Source of the DNA: CALCNS01 sp937897315
GTDB lineage: Bacteria > Bacillota > JAAYKD01
Reading direction: 5' to 3'
DNA length: 30,353 bases
Assembly: GCA_036744005.1 (NCBI GenBank)
Contig: DAINOJ010000021.1
Coordinates: forward strand, 1 to 30,353
Made by a program: the position numbers and the translations under genes. Positions within the stretch are counted from its first letter, which is position 1, and each line of letters begins with the position of its first letter. The notes under the pieces were generated by a model. It had not been told where the DNA came from. It saw only the letters and a program-made list of their open reading frames with translations, and searched no databases. This document shows, piece after piece, positions 1-7,220 of this stretch.

Positions 1-74
1 TCATGATTAACAGTGGTTTTTATTTCACTGTCTCTCATAAAGGGAGCATATCAAAAGAGGGACCTGCTTTTTTC

Positions 75-103
75 TTGCTTTTTAATGGGATGACAGTTAC
101 AAT
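75..103 (+). promoter_or_regulatory. Sigma-A promoter for the M16 gene pair
   Basis: A TTGCTT box at 75-80 and a TACAAT box at 98-103 are separated by 17 nt, which fits a housekeeping promoter. Transcription would start near 110, about 40 nt before the first coding gene. The 5' edge of the window (1-74) shows no gene and only a weak 6-bp inverted repeat (ACAGTG/CACTGT). Confidence 0.5.
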
Positions 104-149
104 GTACTAACGATTCAAAACGACAGACATCATAAAAAGGATGGATTCT

Positions 150-1391
150 ATGACAGAAGTATTTTGGTTACCTTCCGAGCAGTATGTGACGCAGCATGCT
201 CGTATTTGGTTGGCACAACCTTTGGAGATGGGCATATTTAGCAAAGCCTCCCTACTCGCTTCCTTACTGCGTCGGGGCACGCATCGTTATCCCAGCCAGA
301 GGAAAATTGTGCAAGCGTTGGAAGCTCTTTGGGGAGCAGAAATGCATACGCAGGTCAGCCGTATTGGCGGGGCACAAGTGACAGCCCTTTCATTGCAACT
401 TCCCGATGGACGGTATGTACCACAGGCTGGCTCCGGATTGTTGGCAGAGGGAATCTCGTTGTTAGCAGAATTAATCAGCCAACCGTATCTACCGGAGGGG
501 TTATTTGAGGAAGCCAGCTTTGCGCAGGAGAAAAATCGGTTACAAGCAGCTATTGAAAACCGTAAGAATCAACGAGCAGCCTTTGCGCAGCAGCGCTTAA
601 ACGAATTGGTTTATGCCGGTTCGGCGTTAGCTACCCCAAGAAGTGGTAGTGTGGAGGAAGTTTTGCTCTTGAGCAACCAAGATATGGTGGATTTCTATTA
701 TCAAACCAGAAAGAACAGCGTAGTGATTGTGGGTTTGTGTGGCAATCATGTTGAAGATTTGAGCATGGAACAAGCAGAAGCATTGGTGTCTTGGAACCGA
801 GAACCCAAGCAGATTCTGCCTTTGCCGGCGTGGTCTCATAGAAATGAAGTGAAGCAGGTTCGTGAAGTGCTACCCGGTGAGCAAAGTCAGTTACTGTTGG
901 CCTTTAGTTCGGAAGTTGCCTATAGCGATTCACTGAACTTACCGCTATCTGTGTTCAATGGGCTTTTTGGTGCCTTTGCTCACTCTCGATTATTCCGCAC
1001 GGTGCGAGAAGAAGAAGGGTTGGCTTATGCGACCGGGAGCCGACTGGATCGATCGACTGGGGTGATAACGGCCTATGCCGGATTGGAAGCAGAACAAGCA
1101 GAGTTGGCAAAAGAAAAGATGATGGAAGAGCTGCAGAATTTACAACAAGGCGACTTCAGCGAAGAAGAGCTCGATATGACCCGCCAAACCCTCTGTGAAC
1201 AGTTACGGGGAATGAATCAGGAGGCCGAAGGACGGTTGGATTTTCGTATTAACCAATTTTTGATGAAACATGGAGATGCCGAGACTCTCATGGCACAAAT
1301 TCAGGCTATTGGCAAAGAGGATGTGGTAAATGCGGCACAACGCGTGCGGTTGCACACCACCTATTTGTTGGCCGACGGGGAGGGAATGTAA
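150..1391 (+). CDS. ymfF: M16-family peptidase-like protein, YmfF type, no zinc motif
   Basis: This 413-residue protein resembles the pitrilysin/insulinase (M16) fold, the catalytically silent partner type found next to YmfH in Bacillota. The HxxEH zinc motif is absent where the active homologue carries it; the equivalent stretch reads LRRGTHRYPSQ. The later R-V-REEEGLAYATGSRLD segment matches the conserved arginine-containing region of M16 C-terminal domains, so it probably supplies that half of the site in a heterodimer. I chose ATG at 150 rather than 141 because AAAAAGGA lies 8 nt upstream of 150 but abuts 141. The stop codon touches the start of the next M16 gene, indicating co-translation. 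The natural substrate is unknown. Confidence is high for the family and moderate for the gene name. Confidence 0.82.
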   Translation: MTEVFWLPSEQYVTQHARIWLAQPLEMGIFSKASLLASLLRRGTHRYPSQRKIVQALEALWGAEMHTQVSRIGGAQVTALSLQLPDGRYVPQAGSGLLAEGISLLAELISQPYLPEGLFEEASFAQEKNRLQAAIENRKNQRAAFAQQRLNELVYAGSALATPRSGSVEEVLLLSNQDMVDFYYQTRKNSVVIVGLCGNHVEDLSMEQAEALVSWNREPKQILPLPAWSHRNEVKQVREVLPGEQSQLLLAFSSEVAYSDSLNLPLSVFNGLFGAFAHSRLFRTVREEEGLAYATGSRLDRSTGVITAYAGLEAEQAELAKEKMMEELQNLQQGDFSEEELDMTRQTLCEQLRGMNQEAEGRLDFRINQFLMKHGDAETLMAQIQAIGKEDVVNAAQRVRLHTTYLLADGEGM

Positions 1392-2711
1392 ATGACAACC
1401 AACTTTATCAACCCCTTTCCACTCTTTGAAACCGTTTTGCCCAGTGGCATGCATGTGACAGTCGTTCATCGTAAAGGGTTCAAACGAATGTCGGCTCAGT
1501 TGGCTTTCCCATTTGGATCGTTGCATCAGAAACTACAAAATGCACAGGGTGATTTTTTGGATATCCCTGCCGGAACCGCACATTTTCTAGAACATCAAAT
1601 GTTCAAACAAGAAGATGGTACAGCCATCAGCGATGCCTTTGCCGCTTTAGGAGCGTACGACAACGCGTTTACCAATTTTGATCATACCGTTTACATGGCC
1701 GATTGCAGTGAAAATCAAGCCGAAGTGTTAAAGCTCTTATTACAATATACAAATCAACCCTACTTCGAAACAGAGAGTGTCGAAAACGAGAAAGATATTA
1801 TCGTTCAGGAACTTATGATGTATCGCGACCAGCCGGAAGAACGCTTGGAGATCCACTTAAGACAAGGGCTCTACGGGGCACATCCTGCCGGTGAAGACAT
1901 TGGAGGTAGCGAGGAGTCGGTGCGAAGTGTAACGCCAAAGATTCTTTACGCTTGTTACGATGCGTTTTATCGTCCATCGTTGGCGAGATTGGTGGTCGTG
2001 GGTGATTTAACCCCAGAAGAAGTGTGCGAGCTAGCAGGAACTTGGGGCAAGCGACAAATGTTAGGATACCAACCCATCTGGCCGAATAGTGCCTCGGAAG
2101 CAGGTCCGGTAAACGAGTTTTCCTTAAAAGCCAGAGCAGCTAGGCCACTGCTTTCCATGGGCTTTGGGGATTATCGCAAACAAGTACGAACGGGACGCGA
2201 GCTATTGAAACGCCAATTGGAAATGGATGTTTTGCTCGACTTGGTACTGGGTCGTTCCTCAGCGTTTTATTGGCAACTCATGGAACAGCAATTATTTGAT
2301 AGTTCCTTTCATGTGGATTATCATTCCACCCCAACCTTTGGAGCAGTCCTCATTGGTGGTGACAGTATCAAGCCAACCGTTTTGAAAGACAGAGTGCTTT
2401 CCTACTTGTCCTCTGCAGAGGGGGAAGCATGTGTCGATGCCGAAGGGGTATCGCGTATGAAGAAAAAGACACTGGGCGAACTCGTATCCGCGTTTGAGAA
2501 CAATGAGGAGTTGGCCATAAATTTAGTCACTGCAGGTTTGTATGGTTATCGATTTACCGATATCCCGGAGACTTTGCAGGAAATCTCAGAAGCAGATTTA
2601 ATTCAACGCTACAGAGAGTTTTTTATCGGTCGAACTCCGGTATTATCTTATGTCTACCCGGAGGACTCGAACAAAGAAAATGACGCTGAAAACAAAGAAT
2701 TTAATGAGTAA
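1392..2711 (+). CDS. ymfH: Zinc-dependent M16 peptidase, YmfH type
   Basis: This 439-residue pitrilysin-family peptidase carries the inverted zinc motif H64-F-L-E67-H68, with E140 in the ENEKDIIVQE segment as the likely third ligand. E67 would be the general base. The N-terminal half holds the active M16 domain; the second half is the non-catalytic M16_C domain. The ATG follows the upstream TAA with no gap, and GGGGAGGG about 7 nt upstream serves as ribosome binding site inside the upstream gene. The pair resembles YmfF/YmfH of Bacillus, in which one partner is active and the other supports substrate binding. No signal peptide is visible, so it should act in the cytosol on peptides. A 14-bp hairpin starts at the stop codon. 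Confidence 0.85.
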   Translation: MTTNFINPFPLFETVLPSGMHVTVVHRKGFKRMSAQLAFPFGSLHQKLQNAQGDFLDIPAGTAHFLEHQMFKQEDGTAISDAFAALGAYDNAFTNFDHTVYMADCSENQAEVLKLLLQYTNQPYFETESVENEKDIIVQELMMYRDQPEERLEIHLRQGLYGAHPAGEDIGGSEESVRSVTPKILYACYDAFYRPSLARLVVVGDLTPEEVCELAGTWGKRQMLGYQPIWPNSASEAGPVNEFSLKARAARPLLSMGFGDYRKQVRTGRELLKRQLEMDVLLDLVLGRSSAFYWQLMEQQLFDSSFHVDYHSTPTFGAVLIGGDSIKPTVLKDRVLSYLSSAEGEACVDAEGVSRMKKKTLGELVSAFENNEELAINLVTAGLYGYRFTDIPETLQEISEADLIQRYREFFIGRTPVLSYVYPEDSNKENDAENKEFNE

Positions 2712-2743
2712 ACTTGCGTATTTTTGCATAAATACACAAGTTT
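2710..2743 (+). terminator. Hairpin overlapping ymfH stop codon, weak terminator
   Basis: A 14-bp stem with one C:A mismatch (AAACTTGCGTATTT with AAATACACAAGTTT) surrounds a 6-nt loop. It begins inside the TAA stop codon. The 3' side runs into GCAACCG, not a T-tract, so it is a poor intrinsic terminator and may instead protect the mRNA 3' end. Confidence 0.45.
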
Positions 2744-2765
2744 GCAACCGATAGACACCAAATCC

Positions 2766-2780
2766 GAAGCAGAATGCTTC
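2766..2780. promoter_or_regulatory. Palindrome abutting the speD-leader promoter, possible operator
   Basis: GAAGCA-GAA-TGCTTC is a perfect 6+6 inverted repeat ending 1 nt before the -35 box at 2782. Its core, AAGC-N5-GCTT, recurs within the promoter at 18688-18700. A repressor or activator site is inferred from position only. Confidence 0.35.
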
Positions 2781-2781
2781 A

Positions 2782-2810
2782 TTGACATAATATAAAAAAC
2801 ATGTTAAGAT
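2782..2810 (+). promoter_or_regulatory. Strong sigma-A promoter for speD leader RNA/operon
   Basis: TTGACA at 2782-2787 and TAAGAT at 2805-2810 are separated by exactly 17 nt. The predicted start is near 2817, about 435 nt before the speD start codon, which leaves an unusually long leader. Confidence 0.75.
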
Positions 2811-2816
2811 TAATTC

Positions 2817-3227
2817 GTATCTGGAGAATTTAAATTGGAGTCAATTCAAGCAGATATTTTTGACCATCTACCTTTCGCGGGAGATTGAGGCTACACGGAC
2901 GGCCGGGTCAAATGCCGAAAATCCGTTGAAGAGACGGAAGGCAACTTTTGGTTGCTTTATTGATTGGGCAAATGTTGCGGGCAAGCCGCCATTTAGCCAT
3001 TCGCGAATTTTATAAGTTGGGTACTTGACCATCGGGCGCGTTTTAGCGCATCAACTTGTGAAACGATCAATAAGAGTAGTAAAAGTAATCTTTGCTATAT
3101 AGACTCTAGAAATCGATTCGACCGCCAAGGGGTTTTCTCAGGATTTCTTATGCCCGCCAAGGGAGAAGAATCTGTAAGAAATACTTTGCAAACAAGTGAT
3201 GTGTACGCCCACATCACTTGTTTTTTT
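2817..3227 (+). ncRNA. Structured leader RNA, putative attenuator/riboswitch, class unknown
   Basis: No coding gene fits this 540-bp gap (2712-3251). It holds a strong promoter, a structure-rich segment and an intrinsic terminator. Hairpins visible by eye are 2833-2846 (AATTG/CAATT), 2922-2938 (TCCGT/ACGGA), 2941-2955 (GCAAC/GTTGC), 2977-2989 (GCGG/CCGC) and 3036-3049 (GCGC/GCGC). A closing helix pairs 2957-2965 with 3065-3073 around a helix of 3012-3019 with 3052-3059. The segment 3049-3059 can alternatively pair with 3192-3201, the left arm of the terminator, with a single bulged A. TTGACCATC occurs twice (2860-2868, 3025-3033), and GGTCAA at 2906-2911 can pair with either copy. CCGCCAAGGG is also duplicated (3122-3131, 3154-3163). 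I did not recognise conserved cores of SAM, lysine, guanidine, T-box, tmRNA, RNase P, SRP or 6S RNA. A stand-alone RNA is the alternative reading. Confidence 0.6.
3190..3227 (+). terminator. Strong intrinsic terminator upstream of speD
   Basis: AACAAGTGATGTG (3191-3203) pairs perfectly with CACATCACTTGTT (3210-3222) around a 6-nt loop and runs into seven T residues. It lies only 24 nt before the speD start codon, so it must be bypassed for operon expression. No other promoter is evident between it and speD, which argues for regulated read-through. Confidence 0.85.
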
Positions 3228-3251
3228 ATTATGTAGTTGGAGAGGATGCTC

Positions 3252-4016
3252 ATGGAAAACAAATTAAAACTTTATGGGTTCAACAATTTAACCAAGTCTC
3301 TCAGTTTCAATATTTATGATGTCTGCTATGCCAAAACCTCGCGTGAGCAGAAAGATTATATTGCCTATATTGACGAGCAGTATAACTCCGATCGGCTGAC
3401 CCACATCATGACGGTGTTAACCGATATGATTGGAGCAAAAATTTTGAGTATATCCAAACAGGACTACGATCCACAAGGGGCGTCGGTTACTTTTTTGATT
3501 GCCGAAGAACATTTACGTCCGGTAGGGGTGGAAGGAATTGCAGCACACTTAGACAAGAGCCATGTTACCGTTCACACCTACCCAGAGTATCATCCTGACA
3601 CCAGCATCGCTACTTTCCGGGCAGATATCGATGTTTCAACCTGCGGAGAAATCACTCCTTTGTCCACCTTGGATTATTTGATCAGCAGTTTCGATTCCGA
3701 TATCATCACCATGGATTATCGGGTTCGCGGGTTTACCCGTAACCTGACCGGGGAGAAGCTGTTCATCGACCATGAAATCACTTCCATTCAGGACTATATT
3801 GACGATAAAACACTTCGACGCTACGATGCCGTCGACATCAATGTATACCAAGCCAACATGTTCCACACAAAAATGTTACTCAAAAATATGGACCTGCAAA
3901 ATTACCTGTTCAATACCGACGTGTATGAATTGCCACCGGAACTTCGTTTGGAGATTTCGGGGAATCTGCGTCGTGAAATGATAGAAATATTCAGCGGAAG
4001 GAACGTCTATCAATGA
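3252..4016 (+). CDS. speD: S-adenosylmethionine decarboxylase proenzyme, E. coli type
   Basis: This pyruvoyl-dependent enzyme makes decarboxylated SAM, the aminopropyl donor for spermidine synthesis. The protein has 254 residues and closely resembles E. coli SpeD along its length. The self-cleavage site is K102/S103 in the segment DKSHVTVHTYPE; S103 becomes the pyruvoyl group. H108 and C131 (in VSTCGEITP) match the processing and proton-donor residues. The C-terminal YRVRGFTR and FHTKMLLK blocks are also typical. I chose ATG 3252 because GGAGAGG lies 6 nt upstream; an upstream in-frame TTG at 3237 lacks a proper ribosome binding site. It is the first gene of the polyamine operon, downstream of the leader RNA, and overlaps the next gene by 4 nt (ATGA). 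Confidence 0.95.
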   Translation: MENKLKLYGFNNLTKSLSFNIYDVCYAKTSREQKDYIAYIDEQYNSDRLTHIMTVLTDMIGAKILSISKQDYDPQGASVTFLIAEEHLRPVGVEGIAAHLDKSHVTVHTYPEYHPDTSIATFRADIDVSTCGEITPLSTLDYLISSFDSDIITMDYRVRGFTRNLTGEKLFIDHEITSIQDYIDDKTLRRYDAVDINVYQANMFHTKMLLKNMDLQNYLFNTDVYELPPELRLEISGNLRREMIEIFSGRNVYQ

Positions 4017-5470
4017 TTCGATTGAAACACGATCAACATCGCGCACCCATTTATGATGCTTTACAAGAGTTTAAGAAGCAACGGGTAGTACCTTTTGATG
4101 TACCCGGCCATAAAAGAGGTCGTGGCAATCCGGAGTTGACTGCCTTTTTGGGTGAGCAGTGTCTCACAGTTGATGTGAACTCTATGAAGCCGATAGACAA
4201 TTTGGTGCATCCGACTACAGTGATTCGGGAAGCCGAAGAAATCGCTGCCGAAGCCTTTGGAGCACATCATACTTTTTTTATGGTAGGAGGAACCACATCA
4301 TCGGTACAAAGTATGATTCTTTATGCCTGCCAGCAGGGAGATAAGATTATTTTGCCAAGGAACGTGCACCGAAGTGCCATAAATGCCTTGGTACTTTGTG
4401 GTGCCACACCGGTCTATGTCAATCCGGATGTCAATCATCAGTTAGGCATTGCTTTGGGGATGTCGGTGAAGCAGGTTGAGGAGGCCATTCGCTTAAATCC
4501 GGATGCGAAGGCGATATTGGTCAATAATCCCACCTATTATGGTATCTGCTCGGACCTACGCTCCATTGTGCGACTGGCACATGAGTATAATATGTTGGTT
4601 TTGGTCGATGAGGCGCATGGTACGCACTTCTCCTTTGCACGGAATCTACCCATATCGGCCATGGCAGCCGGTGCCGACATGGCGGCGGTCAGCATGCATA
4701 AATCGGGGGGCAGTTTAACACAAAGCTCATTCCTCTTAACCGGCAAACGGGTGAACCCGGATTACATGCGCCAGATTATTAATTTAACCCAAACCACTAG
4801 TGCCTCTTACTTGCTGTTATCGAGTTTAGATATTTCGCGTCGCAATCTCGCCTTGCGCGGGGTGGAAATCTTTGATCACGTGACCAATTTGGCCGAATAT
4901 GCTCGTAAAGAGGTCAATCAACTGGAAGGCTACTATGCATATTCCGATGAACTAATTAACGGAGATAGTATCTTTGATTTTGATCGCACCAAGTTATCCA
5001 TTTATACCCTCGATACCGGATTGGCTGGCATTGAGGTTTATGATTTACTGCGAGATGAATATGACATTCAAATTGAGTTTGGCGATATTGGGAACATACT
5101 AGCCTACATTTCAGTGGGTGACCGCAAGCTGGATGTAGAACGCTTGGTCAGTGCTTTATCGGAAATCCATCGCCGGTTCGGTCGTGAAAAGACGGGGTTG
5201 TTGACCCAAGAATATGTGGTCCCCATTGTAGCAGTTGCGCCACAAACAGCCTTTTATGCCGAAAAGGAACAATTACCCATAGAAGAAACCAGTGGCCGCA
5301 TTTGCAGCGAGTTCGTCATGGCATATCCGCCGGGGATTCCGATTTTAGCGCCTGGCGAGAAGATTACCAAAGAGGTCATTCGTTACATTCAATACGCGAA
5401 AGAAAAAGGATGTACGATGACCGGACCCGAAGACCTGTCGGTAGAGCGCTTAAATGTGTTGAAGCAGTAA
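4013..5470 (+). CDS. speA: PLP-dependent Orn/Lys/Arg decarboxylase, probable arginine decarboxylase
   Basis: This 485-residue fold-type I decarboxylase is like the short Bacillus SpeA rather than the long inducible enzymes with a wing domain. The PLP lysine is K230 in SMHKSGGSLTQ; D199 and H202 in LVDEAHGTH contact the cofactor. The N-terminal FDVPGHKRGRG block is a family hallmark, and a C-terminal Orn/Lys/Arg decarboxylase domain ends with PPGIPILAPGE. Substrate cannot be read from motifs alone. Arginine is preferred because an agmatinase-family gene lies two genes downstream, giving arginine to agmatine to putrescine. Ornithine or lysine remain possible. Its ATG overlaps the speD stop, with GGAAGGA about 10 nt upstream, so the two are probably translationally coupled. 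Confidence 0.85.
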   Translation: MIRLKHDQHRAPIYDALQEFKKQRVVPFDVPGHKRGRGNPELTAFLGEQCLTVDVNSMKPIDNLVHPTTVIREAEEIAAEAFGAHHTFFMVGGTTSSVQSMILYACQQGDKIILPRNVHRSAINALVLCGATPVYVNPDVNHQLGIALGMSVKQVEEAIRLNPDAKAILVNNPTYYGICSDLRSIVRLAHEYNMLVLVDEAHGTHFSFARNLPISAMAAGADMAAVSMHKSGGSLTQSSFLLTGKRVNPDYMRQIINLTQTTSASYLLLSSLDISRRNLALRGVEIFDHVTNLAEYARKEVNQLEGYYAYSDELINGDSIFDFDRTKLSIYTLDTGLAGIEVYDLLRDEYDIQIEFGDIGNILAYISVGDRKLDVERLVSALSEIHRRFGREKTGLLTQEYVVPIVAVAPQTAFYAEKEQLPIEETSGRICSEFVMAYPPGIPILAPGEKITKEVIRYIQYAKEKGCTMTGPEDLSVERLNVLKQ

Positions 5471-5497
5471 TCCGGTCAGCAAGAAGGAGAAAAAACA

Positions 5498-6349
5498 ATG
5501 GAATTATGGTTTACCGAAAAACACAGCCCCAATGTCCATTTTTCGATTAAAGTGAGTCGTCATGTGCACAGTACCACCAGTGAGCACCAACAAATCGATG
5601 TCTTTGAATCACCGGAGTTCGGTCGATTTTTGGTCATCGATGGGTTTATGATGTTGACCGAAAAAGATGAATTCATTTATCATGAGATGATTACCCATGT
5701 GCCCATGGCGGTGCATCCCAGTGCCAAAAAAGTGCTGGTAATCGGAGCCGGAGACGGGGGTGTGGTGCGAGAATTAACTCGTTACAATCAAATTGAGCAT
5801 ATCGATTTGGTGGAAATTGACCCGGTTGTTGTAGAAGTCAGCAAGCAATTTTTACCTCAGACTGCCTGCAAGTTCGATGATCCCCGTCTGCACATTCATT
5901 ACGAAGATGGCGTCAAATACGTACGTGGTCAAAAGGATCAGTATGACTTGATTATTGTCGATTCAACCGATCCCATTGGACCGGGGGAGGGCCTGTTTAC
6001 CAAAGAGTTTTATGGGTCGTGCTATAAGTCCCTGAAAGCAGATGGTATCATGGTCAACCAGCATGAAAGCCCGTATTATGAATACAATCGTCAAGCGATG
6101 ATTCGTGCTCATAAGCGTATTGTCGAGAGCTTCCCGATTAGCAAGGTTTATCAGGTCCATATCCCAACCTATCCGTCCGGTCACTGGCTGTTTGGATTTG
6201 CGTCCAAGAAATATCATCCGGTTCATGATCTACAAGCCCAGACCTGGAATGACCTCAACCTCAAAACCCGATATTATAATACCAAACTGCATGTGGGCAG
6301 TTTTGCGTTACCAAATTATGTGGAGGATCTGTTAAAACATGTTGAATAA
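5498..6349 (+). CDS. speE: Spermidine synthase / polyamine aminopropyltransferase
   Basis: This 283-residue enzyme transfers the aminopropyl group of decarboxylated SAM to a diamine or to agmatine. The N-terminal beta-domain carries YHEMITHVP (residues 61-69), and the Rossmann methyltransferase-like fold carries the GAGDGGVVRE nucleotide-binding loop (83-92). The catalytic aspartate block DSTDPIGPGEGLF begins at residue 155. VEIDPVV around 105 binds the ribose of the nucleoside. AAGGAG precedes the ATG at good spacing. It overlaps the following ureohydrolase by 11 nt, a tight coupling that leaves open whether putrescine or agmatine is the acceptor: agmatine would give N1-aminopropylagmatine for the next enzyme. 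Confidence 0.93.
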   Translation: MELWFTEKHSPNVHFSIKVSRHVHSTTSEHQQIDVFESPEFGRFLVIDGFMMLTEKDEFIYHEMITHVPMAVHPSAKKVLVIGAGDGGVVRELTRYNQIEHIDLVEIDPVVVEVSKQFLPQTACKFDDPRLHIHYEDGVKYVRGQKDQYDLIIVDSTDPIGPGEGLFTKEFYGSCYKSLKADGIMVNQHESPYYEYNRQAMIRAHKRIVESFPISKVYQVHIPTYPSGHWLFGFASKKYHPVHDLQAQTWNDLNLKTRYYNTKLHVGSFALPNYVEDLLKHVE

Positions 6350-7199
6350 GAATATTGTTCATTTCGTTGGTTGTGATGCCGACTATGCATCAGCTGAAAC
6401 CGTTTTGTTTGGTGCACCTTATGACGGCACTACTTCGTTCCGTCCGGGAACCCGTTTTGCCCCTATGACGATTCGCAACGAATCGATAGGTTTAGAAACC
6501 TACAGCCCTTACCAAGATGGCGATATCAAGGATTCTGCCATTATGGACAGCGGTGACTTGGAATTTACCTTTGGCAGCAGTCGTCGCATGCTCGATCAGA
6601 TTCATGATCGGACCGCTATGATTTTAAACGATGGTAAACGTCCCTTTATGATTGGCGGGGAGCATCTAGTCACATTGGGGGCCGTGGAAGCGGCCGTAAA
6701 AGTGTACCCAGATTTACATATTGTGCATTTTGATGCGCATACCGATTTGCGGGATTCCTTTTTTGGCGAAGAATTATCGCATGCTACGGTGCTGAAACGC
6801 TGTCATGACTTGGTTGGCGATGGTCGAATCTTCCAATTTGGTATTCGCTCTGGAGATGGGGCGGAATTCCGTTGGAGCAAATCGGGACATACGTATTTAA
6901 ATCCGTTTAACTTCAACACCCTAGATGAAACTCTAGAACAACTCAAAGGCAAACCCGTGTACTTTACCTTGGACCTTGATGTGATGGACCCCTCGGTATT
7001 CCCTGGCACCGGCACACCCGAAGCGGGCGGTGTGACCTTTGAAGAATTACGGGTGGCAGCAACCAAGGTATGTCAACGTTGTCATGTCATCGGTTGTGAT
7101 GTCAATGAACTAAGCCCGGCATATGACCAAAGCGGAGTTTCTACCGCAGTAGCCGGCAAAATCATTAGAGAAATGTTGGTGGCTTTACACCAAAAATAA
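6339..7199 (+). CDS. speB: Agmatinase-family ureohydrolase
   Basis: This 286-residue arginase/agmatinase-fold enzyme releases urea from a guanidino substrate using two manganese ions. The metal ligands are all present: H109 in GGEHLVTLG, D132, H134 and D136 in HFDAHTDLRD, and D212 and D214 in TLDLDVMDP. Within this operon it most simply converts agmatine to putrescine after the decarboxylase. An alternative from known polyamine biochemistry is N1-aminopropylagmatine ureohydrolase, giving spermidine directly after SpeE. The start codon lies inside the end of speE (11-nt overlap), with GGAGGA about 11 nt upstream. Motifs cannot separate the two activities, so the symbol reflects family rather than proven substrate. 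Confidence 0.9.
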   Translation: MLNKNIVHFVGCDADYASAETVLFGAPYDGTTSFRPGTRFAPMTIRNESIGLETYSPYQDGDIKDSAIMDSGDLEFTFGSSRRMLDQIHDRTAMILNDGKRPFMIGGEHLVTLGAVEAAVKVYPDLHIVHFDAHTDLRDSFFGEELSHATVLKRCHDLVGDGRIFQFGIRSGDGAEFRWSKSGHTYLNPFNFNTLDETLEQLKGKPVYFTLDLDVMDPSVFPGTGTPEAGGVTFEELRVAATKVCQRCHVIGCDVNELSPAYDQSGVSTAVAGKIIREMLVALHQK

Positions 7200-7220
7200 A
7201 TCATAGAAGGAGATGCTACC

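Noticed and set aside
3111..3125. A tRNA/tmRNA T-arm-like stretch (ATCGATTCGACC) in the leader
   Set aside because: No matching acceptor stem, no CCA end and no tag reading frame; the stretch sits inside the structured leader.
3237..3251. TTG start of speD adding five residues
   Set aside because: The sequence there is the ribosome binding site itself (GGAGAGG); ATG 3252 has proper spacing and matches E. coli SpeD in its N-terminus.
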